From contig JADJWC010000002.1 in assembly GCA_016716565.1 (NCBI GenBank), forward strand, positions 124,001 through 188,000: a stretch of DNA of 64,000 nt, written 5' to 3'. This document shows positions 17,306 through 24,232 of the stretch, one piece after another. How positions within the stretch are numbered: position 1 is the stretch's first letter; the number at the start of each line of letters is the position of its first letter. The stretch is from a bacterium (GTDB lineage: Bacteria; Bacteroidota; Ignavibacteria; Ignavibacteriales; Ignavibacteriaceae). The position numbers were made by a program, and so were the translations under genes. Below the pieces are notes generated by a model. It saw only the letters and a list, made by a program, of their open reading frames with translations, did not search any database and was not told the origin of the DNA.

Positions 17306-18409
17306 TTAAAGTAAGTTAACAATTTTGTCAGTTAACCCTTTATCACCAAGCATAATTTTCAGGTCAGTTCTTGCAGCGATCTTTTCAAGAACTTCCAGCT
17401 CTTTGAGCTTCATAAGTACTGGATTGCTCTCGAGCATTTTAGCAGTATTAGCCTGGTTTCTCATTGCGGCAGTCTCCTCTCTTCTGGAGATGAGATTTGC
17501 CTCTGCTTCTTTTTTAGCAAGGATAACTTTGTTCAGTATCTCTTTCATATCACCAGGAAGAATTATATCCCTGATTCCATGACTCAGAACCTCAATACCG
17601 TACTTAATCATTCTTGCTGCTAGTCTTTCCTCAAGCTCTTTCGCAACAGAGTCCTTTTCAGCAAGTATCGCTTCAAGTTCTCTTGTTCCGATTACTTCTC
17701 TAAGAACAAGCTGAGCTTCTCTGTAGAGTGCCTGAGTAGAATCTTCAACCATTGATACAGATTTGTATGCATCTACAATTCTGTAGTTAACAAGGGTATT
17801 TAGTCTTAAAGAAACTTTATCAGCAGTCATAATTTCTTGTCCGGAAATATCGCTTGACTTTACTCTCAGATCTACCTGATAAAGTTTTACTTTGGAAATA
17901 CCTATCCAGAATGCATATCTGCCTGGTTTGAGATTCCCTATGAAGTTTCCATTCTCGAAGTACAGACCAATATGGTTGTCTTCTACAATGAATTCATTTA
18001 GTACAGCTTTCGATGCACCTGCATCCATAATTATATCCAGTTTTTCATGGACAAATTGTGGGCTTTTAACATCGATCACTTCCACTAAAACTTCACGACC
18101 AACTTTCCAAAGAGCATAAATACCAGAGTAAAGAATTCTGTCAAATCTTCCGTCAATCCAAATGACTGCACGTTGATTATCTTTTAGATCAATTACTTCT
18201 AATTCATCTTTATTAATTTTATCGGACTTGATTATTGATTCGAGTTCCTTATGGACAAGCCACGCCTCTTTTACAGAAACAATATCAAGTGCTTCATCTT
18301 TAAATGGATCTGTAAACCAGTATGAACCTTCGTTGAGTATTTCAACAAATTGTTCATCCACAAAGTACAGTCCTCTTTCGTGTGCAAGGATTCTTCTTTT
18401 ACCAAACAT
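17306..18409 (-). CDS. Slipin (SPFH/band-7) protein of the rtc operon
   Basis: 367 residues. A two-lobed N-terminal part (about 1-180) with repeated GLYF and G-Y-F/A-W motifs precedes a band-7 domain (about 185-310; VDLRVKSSDISGQEIMTADKV, LREVIGTRELEAIL) and an alpha-helical, likely coiled-coil tail. There is no membrane helix, unlike classical stomatins. SPFH proteins form ring-like membrane scaffolds. AGGAG lies 8 bases before the ATG. Its role in RNA repair is unknown; tight coupling to rtcA says it acts in the same response. Confidence 0.88.
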   Translation of the reverse strand: MFGKRRILAHERGLYFVDEQFVEILNEGSYWFTDPFKDEALDIVSVKEAWLVHKELESIIKSDKINKDELEVIDLKDNQRAVIWIDGRFDRILYSGIYALWKVGREVLVEVIDVKSPQFVHEKLDIIMDAGASKAVLNEFIVEDNHIGLYFENGNFIGNLKPGRYAFWIGISKVKLYQVDLRVKSSDISGQEIMTADKVSLRLNTLVNYRIVDAYKSVSMVEDSTQALYREAQLVLREVIGTRELEAILAEKDSVAKELEERLAARMIKYGIEVLSHGIRDIILPGDMKEILNKVILAKKEAEANLISRREETAAMRNQANTAKMLESNPVLMKLKELEVLEKIAARTDLKIMLGDKGLTDKIVNLL

Positions 18410-18500
18410 GACTTATCTCCTTTTTATTTTTGTTAATCAGTTAATTAAAAGGGCTAATTGAAGAAAGACAACTAACTCAACACATTTCTTCTGCGGAGCG

Positions 18501-18656
18501 TTACTTAAGCAATTCAAAGTTGTATCGTATCTGCAAACTCAAATTCAACAACACAACTTTTAAAGAGCGGTATCCGCACGCTGCAAGGCAGAATACTAAT
18601 GCTGCAAACAGAATTATGCCTCCCCAATAATTTCTGTTTGCTGCTAAATCGCTCAT
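18501..18656 (-). CDS. 51-residue membrane protein in the rtc operon
   Basis: Short frame starting MSDLAANRNYWGG, then one hydrophobic helix (about 14-28, IILFAALVFCLAACG), then a basic hydrophobic tail ending NFELLK. GAGGAAGG lies directly before the ATG. It lies between the leader tRNA-like gene and the slipin gene, same strand, 91 bases upstream of slipin. No homologue is recognised. It could tether the soluble slipin to the membrane; this is inference. Confidence 0.6.
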   Translation of the reverse strand: MSDLAANRNYWGGIILFAALVFCLAACGYRSLKVVLLNLSLQIRYNFELLK

Positions 18657-18695
18657 CCTTCCTCAAAAAGCCAAAGAACAGTTCACCTTTACAGG

Positions 18696-18771
18696 GTGCA
18701 TGAGCGGGAATCGAACCCGCGACCTATAGATCATTAGTCTATTGCTCTTCCAATTGAGCTATCATTGTGCA
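18696..18771 (-). tRNA. tRNA-Ile (AAT)-like, defective, operon leader
   Basis: T-arm GCGGG-TTCGATT-CCCGC, D stem GCTC/GAGC and anticodon stem ATAGA/TCTAT are perfect. The acceptor 5' strand TGCACAATGA pairs with TCATGCA only if three bases (CAA) bulge out. Anticodon AAT with A34 is not used by bacteria for Ile, and base 37 is G. It lies about 107 bases after the sigma-54 promoter and is the first element of the transcript. Confidence 0.7.
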
Positions 18772-18877
18772 GTTTCAACATCGTCTTTAGAACCCGCAAC
18801 CGGAACATTAAATGATAATTGATTACTCAAACCAGATAATGCCGACCGGTCAAATATCAATTCTGCATAAATTATAA

Positions 18878-18893
18878 GCCAATGAGTGTGCCA
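18878..18893 (-). promoter_or_regulatory. Sigma-54 (-24/-12) promoter of the rtc operon
   Basis: Minus-strand reading TGGCAC-A-CTCA-TTGGC fits the consensus TGGCACRNNNNTTGCW at all but one or two bases, with correct GG spacing. It lies between rtcR and the operon, where RtcR is known to activate sigma-54 transcription in E. coli. Transcription would start near 18866. Confidence 0.75.
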
Positions 18894-18958
18894 GCACTTC
18901 GGCTGAAAACTTAACTGGTTTATTTTTAATGACTTATGGGAATTTTTGACCTAACTGC

Positions 18959-18987
18959 TTGACGACATTATTAATAATCACTATAAT
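18959..18987 (+). promoter_or_regulatory. Sigma-70-type promoter of rtcR
   Basis: TTGACG (18959-18964), a 17-base spacer, then a perfect TATAAT (18982-18987), 33 bases before the rtcR ATG. It gives constitutive supply of the activator and diverges from the sigma-54 promoter about 65 bases away. Confidence 0.75.
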
Positions 18988-19020
18988 TAACTATAATATT
19001 TTAGATTTAAAGATAAAACT

Positions 19021-20608
19021 ATGAAGAACATACTTTTCAGTTTGTTGGGAACAACATTAGATAAATCTTTCAAGCAAGATAGATGGGAAAGATGGCGGCC
19101 ATCCGTTGCAATTTGTCAACACGAGGATTTAATAATCGATAAATACCATTTAATTTATCCGTCAAACCATCTTCGCCTTGCAGAGAATTATAGAGGATAT
19201 TAAAATTGTATCTCCTGAAACAGAGGTAATTCCACATGAAATTGATTTTAAAGATCCATGGGATTTTGAAGAAGTGTACACTGGTCTTCTTGATTTCCTC
19301 GAGCACTTTGATTTTCATAAAGTGGAGGATCGATATCTTTTCAATATTACTACCGGTACCCACGTTGCTCAAATATGTATTTACCTTCTAACTGAATCAC
19401 GAAGATTTCCAGGTAATATTATACAAACATCTCCTGCTCACGGAAATGCTGCAGGAACTTATTCTATCATAGATTTAGATTTATCGAAGTATGATAAAAT
19501 AGCAGCACGATTTGCGAAAGAAATAAAAGATGATATCGCATTTCTAAAATCCGGGATTGAAACAAAAAATAAAAAGTTTAATGAACTTATTGATAGAATA
19601 GAATTAGTCGCCTTAAGAACTAAGGATCCAATTTTGCTGACCGGTCCGACTGGAGCTGGAAAATCCTTCCTTGCAAGAAGAATTTATGAACTTAAAAAGT
19701 TGAAAGCTTCCGTCAAAGGTCAATTTGTTGAAATAGACTGCGGAACAATTCGCGGCGATGCAGCTATGTCCGCTTTGTTTGGGCACAAGAAAGGTGCATT
19801 CACTGGTGCAATCAGCGACAGACCTGGTTTGTTAAAAACTGCTGATAAAGGAATTGTTTTTCTCGATGAGATTGGCGAACTCGGCCTAGACGAGCAAGTA
19901 ATGCTTTTAAGAGCGATAGAAGATAAAAAGTTTTTTAGTGTGGGTGCAGACAAAGAATCAACAAGTGATTTTCAATTGATCTGTGGAACGAACAGAAATC
20001 TTCAGCAAAGAGTAAAAGATGGATTGTTTAGAGAAGATCTACTTGCAAGAATAAACCTTTGGACATTCAATTTGCCGGGATTAAAAGATCGTCCTGAAGA
20101 TATCGAACCAAATCTCGATTATGAATTAAACCGGTATGCAGATAAAACAGGTGATGTAGTGCGATTCAACAAAGAAGCACGAGATGCATTCCTGAATTTT
20201 GCAGTTTCAAAAGATGCAAAATGGCTAGCTAACTTCAGAGATTTGAATGGTGCAATCATCAGGTTATGCACACTTGCACTTGGAGGAAGGATTACACTGG
20301 ACATTCTTGAAGAAGAAATTAAAAGATTAAAATCATTATGGAAGACAGAAAAAATTGAATCTGAGGATAGGTTGATAAATAATTTTAGGCATATAATAGA
20401 CATAACAAGAATCGATTTGTTTGAACAAATACAGATTGAGGGTGTTTTAAAAGTCTGTCGAGAATCAAAAAGTCTATCTGATGCAGGAAGAAAACTGTTT
20501 GCCATTTCACGCCTATCAAAGGCATCTTCAAATGATAGTGATAGATTAAAAAAATTTTTAGTCAAGTACGGATTGACCTGGGAAATGACCCAAAACAATT
20601 ATATCTGA
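19021..20608 (+). CDS. rtcR: RtcR, CARF/sigma-54 activator of RNA repair (frameshifted)
   Basis: Family: N-terminal CARF domain that senses RNA ends, AAA+ domain, DNA-binding C-terminus. Visible: LLGTTLDKSF...RWERWRPSVAICQHEDL at the start, DPWDFEEVY, NITTGTHVAQICIYLL, Walker A GPTGAGKS, the sigma-54-contact loop GAFTGA, and Walker B IVFLDEIGEL. The reading frame breaks at about 19183-19186: codons read LAEN-stop, while LAERIIEDIK continues in another frame. Restoring one GA to the run GAGA repairs it. As written, a 60-residue fragment and a 476-residue product from a TTG at 19178 result. Either sequence error, a pseudogene, or a truncated, possibly deregulated activator. Confidence 0.9.
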
Positions 20609-20647
20609 AACAGAATTAGAAATATTAAGAATCAATTTAAAATTAAA

Positions 20648-20683
20648 AAAACCCTCAGAATTTTATCATCTTGAGGGTTTTTG
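20648..20683 (+). terminator. Terminator of rtcR
   Basis: AAACCCTCA/TGAGGGTTT stem with a 14-base loop, then TTTTT. It lies 40 bases after the rtcR stop. Confidence 0.8.
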
Positions 20684-20756
20684 AGCTGGTGAACGGATTC
20701 GAACCGCCGACCGGCTGATTACAAATCAGCTGCTCTACCAGCTGAGCTACACCAGC
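20684..20756 (-). tRNA. tRNA-Thr (TGT), housekeeping type
   Basis: Fully canonical: acceptor GCTGGTG/CACCAGC, T8A9, D stem GCTC/GAGC with GG, anticodon stem GCTGA/TCAGC with loop TTTGTAA, T-loop TTCGAAT. It serves as an internal reference for the defective array copy with the same anticodon. Confidence 0.95.
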
Positions 20757-20825
20757 TTATTTTTTGTGTGCCAAAAATATTACTTTCCAATCACCTATAC
20801 AAATTAAAAACTTGATCATTTCAAT

Positions 20826-21422
20826 TTATTTATCAAGAATTGTAAGTTCTTCAACCCAGAACAATTCGCAGCTGCCACCACCTGTGTCATCCCTTTTTAG
20901 TGAACTTTTCCACCGCCAGCCATCTTCAGTGGTAACTTCAACCAAATAGCCTTTCATTTCTATCAGGCTTCCTTTGTAAACTTCGTCAAATTTATCTTCA
21001 ACGCTCTCATCTTTGGGAATGATATGGATATTCGCACTATTCAAACTAATCTCTTTCATTGGTATCGGTAGTACGTCTGCTTTCCAGCGATACCATCGGT
21101 TACTTTGTGAAATATCAATTTTATCGATTACACTTTGATCTGACATCGGTCCCCAGCCAAGAGCAAGATCTAATGGAGAAATTTCACTCTCTTTTCCCAA
21201 GGAAAAATTATTCCTACTTAATACTCTTGCTTTTATTTTATACTCTGCCAATGCTTTGAAGTTGAATTCATATTTAATCCAAAATCTTTCCTCAGAAATA
21301 TTAACTTGTATTGGCTGGTCAGGTGCTGTCAGACCGGGAGGAAATGTGATAACTGTTTCAGGATAAAAGAAGTAAGCAAGAACTACAATTAACAGGGCTG
21401 CAGGTATAAGAATTTTCTTCAT
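20826..21422 (-). CDS. Conserved membrane-anchored protein, unknown
   Basis: About 198 residues from the ATG at 21422 (MKKILIPAALLIVVLAYFF, one N-terminal helix or signal anchor). The rest is soluble, with the striking stretch LDLALGWGPMSDQS and NRWYRWK. I recall this pattern only from uncharacterised conserved proteins. It starts 20 bases after the CorC/HlyC-like gene, so they are co-transcribed. Confidence 0.65.
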   Translation of the reverse strand: MKKILIPAALLIVVLAYFFYPETVITFPPGLTAPDQPIQVNISEERFWIKYEFNFKALAEYKIKARVLSRNNFSLGKESEISPLDLALGWGPMSDQSVIDKIDISQSNRWYRWKADVLPIPMKEISLNSANIHIIPKDESVEDKFDEVYKGSLIEMKGYLVEVTTEDGWRWKSSLKRDDTGGGSCELFWVEELTILDK

Positions 21423-21441
21423 TTGATCTTCATTATAATTA

Positions 21442-22776
21442 TTATTCGGTCTTTTCTTTTTCCTTAAACTCACCCGTATCAGAATATATTTTGAACTGGA
21501 CCATTTTTTGTCGGATCTTTTTAATCAGTTCAAACTTTACTCCTCCATACTCAACCGTTTCATTGAGACTTAAAATTTTACCTGACTGTTCTGCTATAAA
21601 TCCTGCAACGGTATTATATTCATCAGATTCAGGAAGTGTGAGAGTAAAAACTTCGTTGAAATCAGTTATCTGCATAGAACCTAGAACAAAGTATTTATTA
21701 TCAGGAAATTTATAATACTCTTTTTGTTCAATAATTGCATCGTTCTTTATCTCACCGACAATTTCTTCAAGAATATCTTCAATCGTTATGACACCTTCAG
21801 TTCCGCCATATTCATCCGATACAATTGCAAGACGTTCACCTCGCTGCTGCATTTCAGTTAGAATTTCAGAAATCAATTTTGTTTCAGGAATAAAATAAGC
21901 TGGTCTTATTAAACTTTTTAAAGAAGATATCGAGCCAGACTCTATCAGAAGTTTTATAACATCTTTACTATGCAGTATTCCAATTATATTATCAATCGAA
22001 TCTTCATATACCGGAATTAATGTGTGTCCCCTTAAAATAATATTTCGCAGTAGTGTTTCATCTGTTTCATTAATATCAATCGAAATCATTTCGGTACGAG
22101 GAACCATTACTTCTCCGGCCTTCAAATCATTAAACTCAATTATGTTTTGAATTATTTTTTCTTCTTTCTCATCAATCGCTCCGGATTTGACACCGTCAGC
22201 AATAATATCGAGTATCTCATCCTCGGATGGTTTTGCCTGAGCAAAATTTGTTTTTTCCTTGAATGGCAGAAGAAAGAGATCACTTGTTTTATTCAGAAAT
22301 CTTGCCGGAACAATAAAGAGTTTTGAGATAGGAATCAGAATTATTACAAACACTCTTCCCAGAAAATTTGAATACTTGAATCCAAGTGCTTTTGGAATAA
22401 GATAGCTGAATATTGTAAGGAATGAAGCGATTAAAATAATTGTTAGAATAAGTGATATTATTAACCGGAGCGAATCATCATAAAATCCTACTCTCGGTTC
22501 GGTTATATCCGGATTGATAAGCTTTGCGCTCAACAGGAATCCGAATACAACAGAAGAAATTATAAACGTCAGGTATAATAAAAGTATGGTTCCATAATAC
22601 GGCTCTGGATTTTTGTGTACTATATGGAACTTTTGCCAGATTGTATCTCCCCTTTCTTTAAGTTCTTCGATCTTATTTTCACCAAATGATGATAGTGCAA
22701 TCTCTCCAGCAGTAATTAATCCTGCCAGAAACACGGAGATAATAAATAATACAAGTTCAACTAAATATAAGTTCAT
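21442..22776 (-). CDS. CorC/HlyC family protein (DUF21-CBS-CorC), GldE-like
   Basis: 444 residues. DUF21 membrane domain with three or four helices (about 1-165), a CBS pair (about 200-330; VPRTEMISID, LHSKDVIKLL, AIVSDEYGGTEGVITIED) and a C-terminal CorC_HlyC domain (about 350-435; FVLGSMQITDFNE, TVAGFI). Family members are proposed Mg/Co exporters; in gliding Bacteroidetes the relative is GldE. No gliding genes are nearby. Confidence 0.88.
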   Translation of the reverse strand: MNLYLVELVLFIISVFLAGLITAGEIALSSFGENKIEELKERGDTIWQKFHIVHKNPEPYYGTILLLYLTFIISSVVFGFLLSAKLINPDITEPRVGFYDDSLRLIISLILTIILIASFLTIFSYLIPKALGFKYSNFLGRVFVIILIPISKLFIVPARFLNKTSDLFLLPFKEKTNFAQAKPSEDEILDIIADGVKSGAIDEKEEKIIQNIIEFNDLKAGEVMVPRTEMISIDINETDETLLRNIILRGHTLIPVYEDSIDNIIGILHSKDVIKLLIESGSISSLKSLIRPAYFIPETKLISEILTEMQQRGERLAIVSDEYGGTEGVITIEDILEEIVGEIKNDAIIEQKEYYKFPDNKYFVLGSMQITDFNEVFTLTLPESDEYNTVAGFIAEQSGKILSLNETVEYGGVKFELIKKIRQKMVQFKIYSDTGEFKEKEKTE

Positions 22777-22941
22777 TTATCAATAGAATTTAAGTATTGT
22801 CATTTGCTTCTAATATTAGAATATAATCCATTTTCAATGCTTAAAAATAAATAAGCTATAATTAATAATATATGACCAATTGAATGGTAAAAACTATTTG
22901 GTTAAAATTGATTATTCAAAATTGATAGTTTCGGAAAAACA

Positions 22942-23283
22942 ATGGTACCCAAAACAATAAAATTAAAAGATAAATCTTCACTTGAAATTATCTGGGAGGA
23001 TGATAGTTTAAGTAATATTTCATTGAAGTATTTGAGAGATGAATGTCCCTGCGCTACATGCAAAGGCGAAACAGTTCTTCTTAAAACCTACAGACCTCCG
23101 GTAAAAAAAATGATGACTCCGGAAATGTATTTGATCAAGAATATTGAAGTTGTTGGTGAGTATGCTATTCAGATTACATGGAAAGATGGTCATAACACCG
23201 GAATTTATACTTACGAATACCTGCAGGAACTTGATAAAGGTCAGGCATCAGAAAAGAAGCAGGACTATGATACACTTCTATGA
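22942..23283 (+). CDS. DUF971 protein
   Basis: 113 residues with LRDECPCATCKG and YAIQITWKDGHNTGIYTYEYL, the DUF971 (GBBH-like) pattern. A CxC-x2-C cluster may bind metal. The family has been linked to iron-sulfur or carnitine-type oxygenase partners, but the function is open. ATGA overlaps the next gene, so translation is coupled. Confidence 0.85.
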   Translation: MVPKTIKLKDKSSLEIIWEDDSLSNISLKYLRDECPCATCKGETVLLKTYRPPVKKMMTPEMYLIKNIEVVGEYAIQITWKDGHNTGIYTYEYLQELDKGQASEKKQDYDTLL

Positions 23284-24041
23284 TCTCCAAATCTGAACTC
23301 CAATATTATTCTTCTCTGCTGACAAAAAAGCATCGCAAATCAGAAAAGAAATTTCTTGTTGAAGGAATGAAATCGGTGCTTGAGGGCATTAATAGCAACT
23401 ATGAATGTGAAGTTATCTTTATAACTAACAAGTTTGCTGAACAGTACGAAGATACTATTAAAATGCTGGAAAAAGCGAAAAAGAAAACTATATCGCTGAA
23501 GCAAAAAGAGTTTGAAAAATTATCTGATACTGAAACGCCGCAAGGAATTGCTGCAGTGTTTGTGAAACCTGGGCTTGAATTTTCACCAGAATTAATTTCA
23601 GATGATAAAATTATTGTGATGCTCGATAACATTTCTGATCCCGGAAACCTTGGGACAATATTTCGTAATTGTGATTGGTTTGGTGTGAAAAATATTTTAT
23701 TGAGTGAGAACATAGTAGATTATACAAATCCAAAAGTTATCCGGTCATCGATGGGTTCTGTTTTCCACGTAAACATTTTTGAAAATATAAATTCTGATAA
23801 CTTGAATGCTTTGAAAAAAGATGGTTATGAAATTCTCGCTGCTGATCTCGAAGGTGAAAATGTTTTTACTTACAGAAGTGATAAGAAAAAAATATTAATC
23901 CTTTCCAGCGAGTCTCACGGTCCAACAAAAGAAATTGAAAAGTTAAGTGATAAAAAAATCAGCATACCGAAAATTGGCAATGCAGAATCGTTGAATGTTG
24001 CTTCAGCGTCTGCTGTTTTACTTGCTCAATTAACTAAATAA
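23280..24041 (+). CDS. SpoU/TrmH-family RNA 2'-O-methyltransferase
   Basis: 253 residues. The N-terminal substrate-binding domain begins with SSLLTKKHRKSEKKFLVEG. The SPOUT knot domain shows LDNISDPGNLGTIFRN (motif 1), LLSENIVDYTNPKVIRSSMGS (motif 2), ILSSESHG and IPKIGNAESLNVASASAVL (motif 3). It methylates ribose in rRNA or tRNA; the exact site is not predictable. Confidence 0.92.
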   Translation: MISKSELQYYSSLLTKKHRKSEKKFLVEGMKSVLEGINSNYECEVIFITNKFAEQYEDTIKMLEKAKKKTISLKQKEFEKLSDTETPQGIAAVFVKPGLEFSPELISDDKIIVMLDNISDPGNLGTIFRNCDWFGVKNILLSENIVDYTNPKVIRSSMGSVFHVNIFENINSDNLNALKKDGYEILAADLEGENVFTYRSDKKKILILSSESHGPTKEIEKLSDKKISIPKIGNAESLNVASASAVLLAQLTK

Positions 24042-24067
24042 AAAAGGCGACCAACCGATCGCCTTTT
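24042..24067 (+). terminator. Terminator of the DUF971-SpoU operon
   Basis: Perfect 9-bp stem AAAAGGCGA/TCGCCTTTT with an 8-base loop, directly after the SpoU stop. Confidence 0.85.
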
Positions 24068-24092
24068 GAATTGGTTGTCGTCCAGTATATGA

Positions 24093-24218
24093 TTATAGCT
24101 TTTCAGCCATTTTTAACAGAGTAATTAAACCAGCAAATCCTATAACCAATCCAACTATGTTAAGAATATTTTTAATTAACTTTTCTCTTTTTTTAATCTG
24201 CTCATACGTCTTATACAT
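24093..24218 (-). CDS. 41-residue membrane protein
   Basis: Frame MYKTYEQIKKREKLIKN followed by a helix ILNIVGLVIGFAGLITLL and MAEKL. AGGAG lies 7 bases before the ATG and overlaps the end of the upstream protease gene, so it is probably translated from the same mRNA. A basic N-terminus and one helix suggest an inner-membrane microprotein with its N-terminus in the cytosol. No homologue recognised. Confidence 0.6.
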   Translation of the reverse strand: MYKTYEQIKKREKLIKNILNIVGLVIGFAGLITLLKMAEKL

Positions 24219-24232
24219 ATTATCGATAACTC

